Positions 1 through 7,677 of a DNA stretch of 18,945 nucleotides are shown in pieces (position 1 is the stretch's first letter; every line of letters begins with the position of its first letter). Source of the DNA: Betaproteobacteria bacterium UBA2293 (GTDB lineage Bacteria; Pseudomonadota; Gammaproteobacteria; Burkholderiales; Rhodocyclaceae); NCBI GenBank assembly GCA_002345845.1, contig DDWF01000117.1, positions 1 through 18,945 of the forward strand, written 5' to 3'. The position numbers and the translations under genes were made by a program. A model generated the notes under the pieces. It was not told where the DNA came from, searched no databases, and worked only from the letters and a program-made list of their open reading frames with translations.

Positions 1-279
1 ATCGCCGGCATCGTCAATCCGCCGGTGGCCAACAAGTACGGTTACTGGACCAACGACGCTACCGATGGCAACCTGCCGGAGAGCCCGGAAGACTTCCTGG
101 CCGGCGCCACGCAGAACGCCGGCTCGTGGTGGACGCACTGGGATCAGTGGGTGACCAGCCTGCCGGGCGGTTCGGCCAAGGTCAAGGCGCGCCAGCCGGA
201 TGCCGGGACGTTGAAGGTCATCGAGGATGCCCCGGGCAGCTACGTCAAGTTCCGCCTGGATACCCAGAAGAAGAGCTGA
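1..279 (+). CDS. phaC: Class I poly(3-hydroxyalkanoate) synthase, C-terminal part (partial)
   Basis: The reading frame is open from the first base and gives the last 92 residues of PhaC, which polymerises (R)-3-hydroxyacyl-CoA into PHA granules. The piece opens with IAGIVNPP and continues through NKYGYWTN, NLPESPEDFLAGA and GSWWTHWDQW, ending in a PGSYVKFRLD-type tail. This is the usual C-terminus of class I synthases such as that of Cupriavidus. In that family the catalytic His lies just before this IAG segment, so the window probably starts immediately after it. The nucleophilic Cys and Asp lie upstream, outside the window. The gene ends shortly before a strong terminator, so it is the last gene of its transcript. 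The identification is secure, but nothing can be said about the N-terminus. Confidence 0.93.
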   Translation: MAGIVNPPVANKYGYWTNDATDGNLPESPEDFLAGATQNAGSWWTHWDQWVTSLPGGSAKVKARQPDAGTLKVIEDAPGSYVKFRLDTQKKS

Positions 280-298
280 TCGACACGTTTCGTGAAAT

Positions 299-329
299 AA
301 AACGGGAGGCCACGGCCTCCCGTTTTTTT
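299..329 (+). terminator. Rho-independent terminator after phaC
   Basis: A perfect GC-rich inverted repeat, ACGGGAGGCC at 302-311 and GGCCTCCCGT at 314-323, is followed by seven T (323-329). Flanking A residues at 299-301 pair with the T-run. The stem starts about 20 bp after the phaC stop and separates phaC from the next gene. Confidence 0.93.
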
Positions 330-370
330 CGAACTCGCTTCGCAGCCGGCTGTCCTACAGGCACTATCTT

Positions 371-378
371 AAAGGAGG
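371..378 (+). promoter_or_regulatory. Strong ribosome binding site of the MoaD-like gene
   Basis: AAAGGAGG lies six bases before the ATG at 385. It is the best Shine-Dalgarno sequence in the window and fixes the start of this gene. It is also good evidence that the ORF is translated even though its 3' end is odd. Confidence 0.85.
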
Positions 379-384
379 CGCATC

Positions 385-924
385 ATGCTCAGCGAAGCTC
401 CGGTCGTCACGGTACACATTCCGCACGCCTTGCGTCGCTATACGGCGGGTCATGAAGAAGTGATGGCCAGTGGGGAAACCGTGGGCGAGGTCTTGCAGGC
501 CATTGGTCGCGAATACCCGGCCTTCGGCGCGCACCTGTTGCTGCACGACGGCCGCTTGCGGTCGGGGCTGGCGGTCTATCTCGGCCCGACCAGCGTCCGC
601 GATCTGCAGGGACTGGCAACGCCAGTGGCGCTTGAGGAACTGGTCAGCATCGTGCCGACCGGTGAGTTACCCGAAGTCTCAGTGGCTGGCCAGGGGCAGG
701 CGGGGCAGACGGGGCCACTCGACCGCGTCGAGCATGTTCTTGACGATCAGGCCGAGTTCGGTGTCGCCGGTGATCTCCAGCTCGCGGTTGAAGAACAGCG
801 TGTCGGGGTCCTCCTGGCGGGCCAGCAACTGCAGGTAGGCGGACAGGTTGGCGGCAAAGGCGAGGTCGGGCTCGCGAGTGGGCCGGAAAACCGGACGGAA
901 CATGCCATTTCGATAGGTGTATGA
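385..924 (+). CDS. MoaD/ThiS-family beta-grasp protein with abnormal C-terminus
   Basis: Residues 7-93 look like a MoaD/ThiS ubiquitin-like sulfur carrier: VTVHIPHALRRYT at the start, then a GETVGEVLQAIGREYP helix region, and VALEELVSIVPTG at the end of the fold. Such proteins usually stop after about 90 residues with Gly-Gly, which is adenylated and thiocarboxylated for molybdopterin, thiamine or related sulfur transfer. Here the frame passes GEL instead and continues for about 85 more residues that are mostly the antisense of ubiT, a 246 bp tail-to-tail overlap. A single missing base before position 663 would bring the TGA at 663-665 into frame and restore a normal length, though still without a clear Gly-Gly. 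Possible explanations are a deletion at the gene end, an indel in the sequence, or a non-canonical carrier. The start is firm because of the AAAGGAGG site. The fold assignment is fairly sure, the end and function are not. Confidence 0.6.
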   Translation: MLSEAPVVTVHIPHALRRYTAGHEEVMASGETVGEVLQAIGREYPAFGAHLLLHDGRLRSGLAVYLGPTSVRDLQGLATPVALEELVSIVPTGELPEVSVAGQGQAGQTGPLDRVEHVLDDQAEFGVAGDLQLAVEEQRVGVLLAGQQLQVGGQVGGKGEVGLASGPENRTEHAISIGV

Positions 925-1131
925 GGCTTCGCCGCCGGTATCGTTGATGCGGACGCGGAACAGCTTGTCCTCGAGCAGTTCGAGTTCGCTTTCCGGCAGC
1001 AGTTTCATCTTCAGCGCCGCGTTCAGACCGGCGACCAGGGCCAGTGCATGCGGCCATTGCGGCAGTTTGTGGCCGAGACTGGCGACGAAGGCCGGCAGGC
1101 GGAATTTGGGAATGGTGAAGTTGGCGTTCAT
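679..1131 (-). CDS. ubiT: SCP2-domain lipid-binding protein UbiT, O2-independent ubiquinone biosynthesis
   Basis: This 150-residue protein is a small SCP2 (sterol carrier) domain protein like E. coli YhbT/UbiT. UbiT is thought to hold hydrophobic ubiquinone intermediates for the oxygen-independent hydroxylases UbiU and UbiV. The N-terminal lead is FTIPKFRLPAFVASLGHKLP. The SCP2 core runs from about residue 30 (LNAALKMKLLPESELELLEDK) through DLAFAANLSAYLQLLARQEDPDTLFFNRELEITGDTELGL, with a short tail ending LPLASH. It is the third gene of the ubiU-ubiV-ubiT operon and starts 15 bp after ubiV. The order and the presence of both partners make the assignment strong. Its last 246 bp lie opposite the extended reading frame of the MoaD-like gene. 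Confidence 0.88.
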   Translation of the reverse strand: MNANFTIPKFRLPAFVASLGHKLPQWPHALALVAGLNAALKMKLLPESELELLEDKLFRVRINDTGGEASYTYRNGMFRPVFRPTREPDLAFAANLSAYLQLLARQEDPDTLFFNRELEITGDTELGLIVKNMLDAVEWPRLPRLPLASH

Positions 1132-1146
1132 GGTCAGGCTCCCGGG

Positions 1147-2049
1147 TCAGGCTCCGAATTGGGCGAGGGCTTGTGTGTGGTGCTGAACGATGCCGGCATC
1201 ACCGAACCAGTAGCCATCCACCAGGCCGCTGGCGTTCCAGCCAGCGGTGTTGGCGGTGACCGCTTCGCCACGGCGGGCGGCATCGAAGGCGGTAATGATG
1301 GCTGCCATATGTTGCTGCTGCGGACTGAGACGGACGATGTCGATGCCCATGCTCAGCATCTCGGGAATTTCGTGCAGCAGATTGTAGCTTTGCGCCGACA
1401 TCGTCTGGATGCCGTTGATGGTCAGGAAATCCTGGCCTTCGCGCGTCTTCAGCGTCAGCCCTTCGCTGTGGTCGAGGCACTTGAACTGGCAGTCGTCCTT
1501 GTTCAGGTCGTAGTGGCGGGCGGTGAAGCAACGTGCCGAAAAGGCCAGGGCGATCTTGCCGAAGGCGAAGACTTCGGTCTCGACGCCGGCCGGGCGGCTG
1601 CGATGCAGGGTTTCGATCAGCGTGCGCGACGCTTCCAGCGGCGGCACCCAGCGCTTCATGCCGTAGCGGGCGAAGGTGGCCAGCGTTGCCTCGTTGTAGA
1701 TGTTGATGTGCGGACCGGCGACGAAATCGCGGCCTTGCACCAGATTGACCGCCCCGAGGTCGTTGGCTTCGACCAGGCAGCCGGCTTCGTCGATCAGGCG
1801 GCGCAGCGCCTTCAGATCACTCTCCGATTCGAGCAGCGCCTGCGCCGAAACGACCACCTGCTTGCCGGCATCTGTCAGGTCGCGGGCCAGGCCGATCCAG
1901 TCGGTGGTGCGTAATTGCTGGCGCCGCGAACAGACGACTTCGCCGACGTAGATGATGTCGAGTGCCGGGTTCTGCGCCATCTCGGCATAGAACTCCATGA
2001 CCTCGGCCTTGGGCCAGAAGTAGAGCAGGGGGCCTAACGAGAGTTTCAT
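1147..2049 (-). CDS. ubiV: U32-family iron-sulfur protein UbiV, O2-independent ubiquinone hydroxylation
   Basis: This 300-residue protein matches E. coli YhbV/UbiV over its length: [14 protein letters not shown] at the start, [31 protein letters not shown] in the middle, and [16 protein letters not shown] near the end. Four cysteines (40, 174, 187, 191) sit where the family binds a [4Fe-4S] cluster. UbiV forms a complex with UbiU that hydroxylates the quinone ring without O2. The ATG at 2049 is preferred over an in-frame start 12 codons upstream. It begins the conserved MKxSLGP sequence and has AAGGA six bases before it. The gene follows ubiU by 10 bp. Although U32 proteins are often labelled peptidases, the neighbours and cysteines point to ubiquinone synthesis. 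Confidence 0.94.
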   Translation of the reverse strand: MKLSLGPLLYFWPKAEVMEFYAEMAQNPALDIIYVGEVVCSRRQQLRTTDWIGLARDLTDAGKQVVVSAQALLESESDLKALRRLIDEAGCLVEANDLGAVNLVQGRDFVAGPHINIYNEATLATFARYGMKRWVPPLEASRTLIETLHRSRPAGVETEVFAFGKIALAFSARCFTARHYDLNKDDCQFKCLDHSEGLTLKTREGQDFLTINGIQTMSAQSYNLLHEIPEMLSMGIDIVRLSPQQQHMAAIITAFDAARRGEAVTANTAGWNASGLVDGYWFGDAGIVQHHTQALAQFGA

Positions 2050-2059
2050 CGGGTGTCCT

Positions 2060-3067
2060 TCAGCGCCACGGCCGGTTGTAGGCACCGAGCGTTGCCTGGC
2101 TGCCTTCGGAGACCTTGGCCAGTTCGGCCTGCCAGGCGGGTTTCACGTGAAAGCGTTCACTGCCGTCGCGCAGCGAATCAAGGGCTGCACGCAGCGTACG
2201 CGTCACCTGGGTGACGTAGGCCGGACTGCGCTGACGGCCTTCAACCTTGATCGCGCGAACGCCGATCTTGATGATTTCCGGCAGGATCGGCAGCACGTTC
2301 AGGCTGGTCGGTTCCTCGAGCGCGTAATAGGTTTCGCCCTGGACTTCGAAGCGGCCCTTGCACAGGGTGGGGTAGCCGGCCGGCTCGTCGTCGCCGAAGC
2401 GGTCGATGAGGACGCCATTGAGCCGCGTTTCCATGGTCCCCGGCTTTTTGTCCCACTTGACGTACTTGGCCGGTGAGCAGGCGCCGACGGTATTCGGCGA
2501 CTCGCCGCAGGCATAGGACGACAGCCAGCAGCGGCCCTCGTTCATCACGCACAGGCTGCCGAAGCCGAAGACTTCAATCTCCACCGTGGTGTTCTTGATC
2601 ACGTGCTCAACCTGGGCCAGCGTCAGCACGCGCGGCAGCACCGCCCGGCGCACGCCGAACTCGCGCTGGCAGAAGTTGATCGCCTCGTAGCTGGTGGCCG
2701 AGCCCTGGACCGACAGGTGCAGGCGCTGCTGCGGATGGCGGTTGCGGGCGTAGTCGAGCAGCCCGAGGTCGGCCAGGATGATCGCATCGACGCCCTGATC
2801 GACCGCGGCATCGACCGCTTTCTGCCAGTCGGCGACGCGCCCGGCCTGGGCGAATGTGTTGATCGCCAGCAGCACTTCGCGGCCTTTGCCGTGGGCGTAG
2901 CGGATGCCATCGGCCATGGTCTTGGCATCGAAATTGAGGCCGGCGAAATTGCGCGCGTTGGTGTCGTTCTTGTAGCCGAGATAGACAGCATCGGCGCCGT
3001 TATCCACGGCGGCCTTGAGCGCCGGCAGGCTGCCGGCCGGGCAGATGAGATCGGGCAGCTGACTCAT
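2060..3067 (-). CDS. ubiU: U32-family iron-sulfur protein UbiU, O2-independent ubiquinone hydroxylation
   Basis: The 335-residue product follows E. coli YhbU/UbiU closely: [77 protein letters not shown] and [13 protein letters not shown]. Cysteines 173, 180, 197 and 236 correspond to the four cluster ligands known for the E. coli protein. Cys187 is additional. UbiU works with UbiV and UbiT to make ubiquinone under anoxia. The ATG at 3067 is chosen because it begins just before the conserved CPAG segment. The frame stays open 51 codons further upstream, but that stretch contains the FNR-type box and the -10 element. It is the first gene of the operon and probably induced when oxygen is low. 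Confidence 0.95.
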   Translation of the reverse strand: MSQLPDLICPAGSLPALKAAVDNGADAVYLGYKNDTNARNFAGLNFDAKTMADGIRYAHGKGREVLLAINTFAQAGRVADWQKAVDAAVDQGVDAIILADLGLLDYARNRHPQQRLHLSVQGSATSYEAINFCQREFGVRRAVLPRVLTLAQVEHVIKNTTVEIEVFGFGSLCVMNEGRCWLSSYACGESPNTVGACSPAKYVKWDKKPGTMETRLNGVLIDRFGDDEPAGYPTLCKGRFEVQGETYYALEEPTSLNVLPILPEIIKIGVRAIKVEGRQRSPAYVTQVTRTLRAALDSLRDGSERFHVKPAWQAELAKVSEGSQATLGAYNRPWR

Positions 3068-3094
3068 GGGAGCGTCCGGAATGTCGAGCAGGGC

Positions 3095-3100
3095 AGTATA
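3095..3100 (-). promoter_or_regulatory. Predicted -10 element of the ubiUVT promoter
   Basis: Read on the minus strand this is TATACT, five of six matches to TATAAT. It would place transcription start near 3088, about 20 bases before the ubiU ATG. The region 17 bp upstream (AATGGC) is a poor -35, which fits an activator-dependent promoter. Confidence 0.6.
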
Positions 3101-3121
3101 GCCAGCCCGTTTCCGGCGCCA

Positions 3122-3135
3122 TTGATCCTGGTCAA
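3122..3135 (-). promoter_or_regulatory. FNR/ANR-type binding site upstream of ubiU
   Basis: The sequence TTGATCCTGGTCAA (plus strand; TTGACCAGGATCAA on the minus strand) differs from the FNR consensus TTGAT-N4-ATCAA at one position. Its centre is about 40.5 bases before the predicted start near 3088, the placement typical of class II FNR activation. It lies in the only intergenic gap of this strand between rlpA and ubiU. The site is seen directly; regulation by an FNR-family protein is inferred. Confidence 0.75.
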
Positions 3136-3149
3136 ACCCCCGTGCCGGG

Positions 3150-4133
3150 TCAGCGGGTGATGACGGTTGGCCGCTGACCGAGGCTGGCGCGGATTTTCTC
3201 GGCGACCAGTTCGGCATCACTGCGGCTGGCGTAGGGGCCGAGATGCAGGCGGTGGATGCCGCCGCCGCTGCGGATGCGCAACGGCTCGTTCAGCCAGTCG
3301 AGTTCGCGCACCAGATGGTTACGCATGTTTTCGGCGTTGTCCGGATTGCTGAAGGCACCCAGCTGCAGATAGATGCCGGGGGCGTTGTCCTCGGTGGTGG
3401 CGATGGCCGCTGCCGATTGCACCGGGCGTTCTTCGCGTTCCATCTGGCGGCTGAGGTTGGCGATTTCGTCGCGCTCGGCGGCTGGTGGGGCGACCTGGGC
3501 GTAGGCCGTGCCGGTGGCTTCGCCGGGCAGAATGGCCTCGACTTCGACCTGGCCACTGCCGCCGTTGACCAGACCGAGCTTGTAGGCGGCGGTGTACGAG
3601 AGATCGATGATGCGCCCGGCGTGGAAGGGGCCGCGGTCATTGACCCGAACGATCACCGATTTGCCGCTGTCCAGGCTGCTGACGCGGACGTAGGAGGGTA
3701 GGACCAACGTCGGGTGGGCGGCGGTCATGGCGAACATGTCGTAGATTTCGCCGTTCGAAGTCTTCTGGCCGTGAAATTTCTTGCCGTACCAGGAGGCGAT
3801 GCCGCGCGCCTTGTACGGCTTCAGGGCGGTGTTCGGTACGTATTCCTTGCCAAGCACGACGTAGGGGCGCGTCGCCGGCTTGTGCAGCGGCTCCCACTTC
3901 GGTTGGGCATCGGGGATATCGTCGAGGCCATCGGGAATCTCGTCGCCGGGGCCGTCATCCTTGTAGAAGCCGCCGCCGCGCTTCAGCGTCACCGTCGGCT
4001 TGCGTGTTGGCGTCGGCGTCCGGGTCGTCGGTGCTGGCTCGACCGTGGATTCGTCGCTCGGCAGCGAGGTCGTGCCGCAGGCGGCGAGCAGCAGGACAGG
4101 CAGGGCGACGGCAAGCGAACGGATCAGCATCAT
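3150..4133 (-). CDS. rlpA: Septal ring lytic transglycosylase RlpA, lipoprotein with SPOR domain
   Basis: The 327-residue product begins with a lipoprotein signal (LLLAAC, lipid-bearing Cys19), has a Pro/Thr-rich linker, and then a double-psi beta-barrel RlpA domain at about residues 108-202. That domain includes GIASWYGKKFHGQKTSNGE and SVIVRVNDRGPFHAGRIIDLS. Glu129 and Asp166 match the catalytic pair proposed for Pseudomonas RlpA, which cleaves denuded glycan strands. A SPOR domain (about residues 252-326, GIYLQLGAFSNPDNAENM to LHLGPYASRSDAE) should bind denuded peptidoglycan at the septum. The start at 4133 overlaps the rodA stop as ATGA; the next codon is also ATG. The frame is open a further 97 codons upstream, but that part is antisense-like sequence within rodA. 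It is the last gene of the elongasome operon. Confidence 0.94.
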   Translation of the reverse strand: MMLIRSLAVALPVLLLAACGTTSLPSDESTVEPAPTTRTPTPTRKPTVTLKRGGGFYKDDGPGDEIPDGLDDIPDAQPKWEPLHKPATRPYVVLGKEYVPNTALKPYKARGIASWYGKKFHGQKTSNGEIYDMFAMTAAHPTLVLPSYVRVSSLDSGKSVIVRVNDRGPFHAGRIIDLSYTAAYKLGLVNGGSGQVEVEAILPGEATGTAYAQVAPPAAERDEIANLSRQMEREERPVQSAAAIATTEDNAPGIYLQLGAFSNPDNAENMRNHLVRELDWLNEPLRIRSGGGIHRLHLGPYASRSDAELVAEKIRASLGQRPTVITR

Positions 4134-5233
4134 TTCTTGACCAGCATGCGGTGGGTATGGATCGACATCAGGATACCGATGCCGAGCATCAGCGTGACCA
4201 GGGCGGTACCGCCATAGCTGACGAAGGGCAGCGGTACGCCAACCACCGGCAGGATACCGGAGACCATGCCCATATTGACGAAGGCGTAGATGAAGAAGAC
4301 CAGCGTGATGGCGGCCGCCAGCAGGCGCGAGAACATGGTCGGGGCGGCGGCGGCGATCATCAGGCCGCGGGCGATGAGCAGGGTGAACAGGACGAGCAGG
4401 ATGCCATTGCCGAGCAGTCCCCATTCCTCGGAGAAGACGGCGAAGATGAAGTCAGTGTGCTTTTCTGGAATGAATTCGAGGTGCGTCTGGCTGCCGTTCA
4501 GGTAACCCTTGCCCAGCCCGCCGCCGGAGCCGATGGCGATGGTGGACTGGATGATGTGATAACCGGCGCCGAGCGGGTCGGAGGTCGGGTCGAGCAGGGT
4601 CATCACGCGCCGCTGCTGGTAGTCGTGCATCATTGACCAGACCAGCGGCAGGGCAGCACCGCCGGCGGCACCGAGGCCGAGGATGATTTTCCACGGTAGG
4701 CCGGCGAAGAAGATGACGAAGAAGCCGGAGGCGCCAATCAGCAGCGAGGTGCCAAGGTCCGGTTGCTTGAGGATGAAGATGATGGGCACCGTCAGGATGA
4801 GGCCGGCGACGAGGAAATGGCGCAGCTTGAGTAGCGATTCGTGCTTGTGAAAATACCAGGCGAGCATCAGCGGCATGGCGATTTTCATGATTTCAGACGG
4901 CTGGATGCGGACAAAGCCGAGCGATAGCCAGCGCCGCGAGCCATTGACGACGATGCCGAACAGCGCGACGCCGAGCAGCAGCACGACGCCGGTAATGTAA
5001 AGCGGTACGGCGAAGCGCATCAACGTTTGCGGCGGCGTACGGGCGACCAGCAGCATCAGGGCTGTCGATACCGCCATGTTGATCAACTGCTTGTCGAGTT
5101 TCTCGAAGCCGTCGCTGGAGGTGGCTGAGAAAACAGTCATCAGGCCGATGCCCATCAGTGCCAGGACAATCAGGAAGAGCGGCATGTCGAGATGGTCGAC
5201 GATGGCCCGGAAGAAGCGCTTAATCAGCTTCAT
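4130..5233 (-). CDS. rodA: Peptidoglycan glycosyltransferase RodA (SEDS family)
   Basis: This polytopic inner-membrane protein of 367 residues polymerises lipid II into glycan strands for side-wall growth, as partner of PBP2. Family marks are GSRRWLSLGFVRIQPSE (about 98-114), LKQPDLGTSLL (about 155-165), LLDPTSDPLGAGYHIIQS (214-230) and GSQTHLEFIPEKHTDFIFAVFSEEWG. Asp261 in the last motif corresponds to the catalytic Asp262 of E. coli RodA. The C-terminus has the usual NMGMVSGILPVVGVPLPFVSYGG. Its start lies 14 bp inside the end of mrdA, with a GAGGAGG ribosome site at 5240-5246, so translation is probably coupled to mrdA. It ends overlapping rlpA by four bases. Confidence 0.96.
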   Translation of the reverse strand: MKLIKRFFRAIVDHLDMPLFLIVLALMGIGLMTVFSATSSDGFEKLDKQLINMAVSTALMLLVARTPPQTLMRFAVPLYITGVVLLLGVALFGIVVNGSRRWLSLGFVRIQPSEIMKIAMPLMLAWYFHKHESLLKLRHFLVAGLILTVPIIFILKQPDLGTSLLIGASGFFVIFFAGLPWKIILGLGAAGGAALPLVWSMMHDYQQRRVMTLLDPTSDPLGAGYHIIQSTIAIGSGGGLGKGYLNGSQTHLEFIPEKHTDFIFAVFSEEWGLLGNGILLVLFTLLIARGLMIAAAAPTMFSRLLAAAITLVFFIYAFVNMGMVSGILPVVGVPLPFVSYGGTALVTLMLGIGILMSIHTHRMLVKK

Positions 5234-7148
5234 GGGCGTCCTCCTCGATCAACGGGCCATCGATGGCGTCTTCCGGCGCCTCGGTTTCCGGGGCCGGTCC
5301 GCCGGGGGTCTGGCCGGTCAGGTAATAATCGAACACCTGGCGGGTGATCGGCGCTGCCGACTGGGCACCGAAACCGCCGTTTTCGACCATTACAGCGACG
5401 ACGATCTTCGGCTTGTCTGCCGGGGCAAAGGCGACATACCAGGAGTGATCGCGCAGGCGTTCCTTGACCTGGCCGGCGACGTAGCGGCCGCCCTTCAGGC
5501 TGTACACCTGGGCGGTGCCGGTCTTGCCGCCGGACTCGTAGGTCGCCCCGGCGAAGGCGCGGGCGCCGGTGCCTTCCTTGACGACCCCGGCCATGGCGCG
5601 CTTGATCAGGTCCACATGCTCGGTCTTCAGCGGGATCTGGCGTACCGGTTCGGCTTCGACGGTGCGCACCTCGCCGGTGTTCGGATTGGTGATGGTATTG
5701 ACCAGATGGGGGCGGAAGACCTTGCCGTAATTGAGGACGTTGGCCAGGGCGTGCGCCATGTGCAGCGTCGAGTAGGCGTTATAGCCCTGGCCGATGCCGA
5801 CCGAGATGGTTTCGCCGGCATACCACTTCTGCTGTTCCTTCTTCTTGAAGCGCTGCTGCTTCCATTCCTGCGACGGCAGGATGCCGGTCGCTTCGCCGGG
5901 AATGTCGATGCCGGTCTTCTTGCCGAGGCCGAGATCGCCCATGACGCGGGCGATATTGTCGATGCCCATGTCGTTGGCCAGAACGTAGTAATAGGTATTG
6001 CAGGAAACGACGATGGACTTGTGCATGTCCACCATGCCGTGGCCGCCGACCTTGTCGTCCATGAAGCGGCGGTTGCCGAAATTGAAGTAACCGGGGTCGG
6101 CGATGGCCTGGCCAGGCGTGCGCTTGCCGGTAGTCAGTGCCGCCAGCGCCATCAGCGGCTTGAAGGTCGAGCCGGGTGGGTGCGTGCTGTAGATGGCGCG
6201 GTTGAGCATCGGTTTGTCGGGATTGTTGTTCAGTTCGTCCCAATCGTCGAAACGGATGCCATCGACGAACATGTTGGGATCGAAGGCCGGCGAGGAGACC
6301 AGGGCGAGGACCGCACCATTGCTCGGGTCGATGGCGGCAAGCGAGCCGCGGCGGCCGCCGAAGGCCTGCTCGGCGATTTTCTGCAGCTGGCTGTCGAGCG
6401 TCAGCGTCAGATTATTGCCGGGAATCGGCGCTGTCCGCGAAAGCACGCGCACGGCGCGACCGCCGGCGTCGACCTCGACCTGCTCATGGCCGGCCGTACC
6501 GTGCAGCTCGTATTCGTAATGTGCTTCCAGGCCGATCTTGCCAATATGGTCGGTGCCCTTGTAGTTGGCGCCGTGGCCGCCTTCCTCGATGGCTTCCTTT
6601 TCCTTGGTGTTGATCCGGCTGATGTAACCAATGGCGTGAGCGGCCATGGAGCCTTCGGGATACTGGCGGAAGAGCCGGGCCTTGACCTCGACGCCGGGAA
6701 AACGATAACGATTGGCGGCGAAGCGGGCGACTTCTTCATCGGAGAGGCGGGTACGAATGGGGATCGACTCGAAATTCTTCGATTCCTCGAGCAATCGCTT
6801 GAAGCGCCGACGATCCTTGATCTGGATTTCGACGACCTCGGCCAGGCCGTCGATGGTTTCTTCCAGGCCAAGGGTTTTCGAAGGCGTGATTTCCAGAGTG
6901 AAGGCCGAGTAGTTGCGGGCCAGGATGATGCCGTTGCGATCCACGATGTTGCCGCGGTTGGGCATGATCGGCACCAGCGAAATACGGTTGCTCTCGGCCC
7001 GCGTCGAGTAGTACTCATGCTGCACGATTTGCAGATAGAAGAAGCGGCCGAAGAGCAACAGGAACGCCAGCAGGACGCCGGCGCCGGCCACCAGAAGGCG
7101 GTTGCGGAAGCGGTCCGAGTCCTGTTCGCTGTGGTAAAAGTCGCTCAT
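5220..7148 (-). CDS. mrdA: Penicillin-binding protein 2, peptidoglycan DD-transpeptidase
   Basis: This 642-residue class B PBP crosslinks peptidoglycan in the elongasome. It has a short cytoplasmic N-terminus, one membrane helix at about 18-40, a pedestal domain (NRGNIVDRNGIILARN at about 64-79), and a transpeptidase domain. The active-site motifs are all present: S327-T-F-K330, S382-C-N384 and K542-T-G544 (GGKTGTAQ). The C-terminal end is acidic and rich in Glu/Asp/Pro. The start at 7148 follows mreD by 7 bp, and the 3' end overlaps rodA by 14 bp. Pairing with RodA identifies it as PBP2 and not the division protein FtsI. Confidence 0.97.
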   Translation of the reverse strand: MSDFYHSEQDSDRFRNRLLVAGAGVLLAFLLLFGRFFYLQIVQHEYYSTRAESNRISLVPIMPNRGNIVDRNGIILARNYSAFTLEITPSKTLGLEETIDGLAEVVEIQIKDRRRFKRLLEESKNFESIPIRTRLSDEEVARFAANRYRFPGVEVKARLFRQYPEGSMAAHAIGYISRINTKEKEAIEEGGHGANYKGTDHIGKIGLEAHYEYELHGTAGHEQVEVDAGGRAVRVLSRTAPIPGNNLTLTLDSQLQKIAEQAFGGRRGSLAAIDPSNGAVLALVSSPAFDPNMFVDGIRFDDWDELNNNPDKPMLNRAIYSTHPPGSTFKPLMALAALTTGKRTPGQAIADPGYFNFGNRRFMDDKVGGHGMVDMHKSIVVSCNTYYYVLANDMGIDNIARVMGDLGLGKKTGIDIPGEATGILPSQEWKQQRFKKKEQQKWYAGETISVGIGQGYNAYSTLHMAHALANVLNYGKVFRPHLVNTITNPNTGEVRTVEAEPVRQIPLKTEHVDLIKRAMAGVVKEGTGARAFAGATYESGGKTGTAQVYSLKGGRYVAGQVKERLRDHSWYVAFAPADKPKIVVAVMVENGGFGAQSAAPITRQVFDYYLTGQTPGGPAPETEAPEDAIDGPLIEEDAHEAD

Positions 7149-7155
7149 CGGTGGA

Positions 7156-7677
7156 TCAGAGCGGACGGTTCTCGTCGCGCTCGACCGGCTGATACTGCGG
7201 CAGCAGCAGCAGGAAGGTGCCCGGAATCCACAACAGGGCGCCGATGAAAGGGCCGATCAGATAACCCCAGCCGGGGAAATCGGCGCCGGCGACCATGCGC
7301 ATCAGCAGTTGCAGCACCTGGGCGCCAATCAGCAGGGGCAACACCTGCAAGGCCTGCTGGGCCAGCGGGAACCAGAGGATGCGTCGTGACAGCGTGGCTG
7401 CCGTATAGGCAAGCAACACATAGGAGAAACAGTGCTGGCCGAGTACCGCGCCATCGGCGACATCCATTGCCAGGCCGAGGAGGAAGGCCCAGCCCATGCC
7501 AACGCGCCGTTGCTCACGGATGCTCCAGAAACAGATCACCAGTGCCACCCAGTCAGGAATGCCGGGCCAGTGTGCTGTCGGCAGCAGATTGGCGAGGAGC
7601 GCCAGGATCAGGCTGAAAATGATGAACCAGGGGCGGACCGGCAGCAGGATGCGGGATGAGGTGAAGGTCGGTTGCAT
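7156..7677 (-). CDS. mreD: Rod shape-determining membrane protein MreD
   Basis: A 173-residue, very hydrophobic protein with about five membrane helices, the size and pattern of MreD. Recognisable parts are PWFIIFSLILALLANLLP, WVALVICFWSIREQRRVGMGWAFLLGLAMDVADGAVLG and a final hydrophobic hairpin before LLLLPQYQPVERDENRPL. MreD helps link MreB and MreC to PBP2 and RodA. MreD sequences diverge widely, so the position between mreC and mrdA carries much of the assignment. The ATG at 7677 shares one base with the mreC stop (TGATG on the minus strand), indicating coupled translation. A GTG one codon earlier (7680) is an alternative start. Confidence 0.92.
   Translation of the reverse strand: MQPTFTSSRILLPVRPWFIIFSLILALLANLLPTAHWPGIPDWVALVICFWSIREQRRVGMGWAFLLGLAMDVADGAVLGQHCFSYVLLAYTAATLSRRILWFPLAQQALQVLPLLIGAQVLQLLMRMVAGADFPGWGYLIGPFIGALLWIPGTFLLLLPQYQPVERDENRPL

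Noticed and set aside
1147..3067. Two U32 peptidases (collagenase-like).
   Set aside because: Sequence match to UbiU and UbiV, the cluster cysteines and the adjacent ubiT make ubiquinone synthesis the better assignment.
3136..3149. A possible terminator after rlpA (CCCG-GCA-CGGG on the minus strand).
   Set aside because: The stem is only 4 bp and is followed by GGTTTGA without a proper T-run.
4134..4424. An upstream extension of the rlpA frame inside rodA.
   Set aside because: The true start is shown by the lipoprotein signal at 4133 and the ATGA overlap. The extension lies in another frame of rodA.
5076..7247. A 723-codon open frame on the plus strand opposite mrdA.
   Set aside because: It is antisense to a PBP2 gene with all catalytic motifs, has no recognisable domain, and is the kind of stop-poor frame that GC-rich codon use produces.
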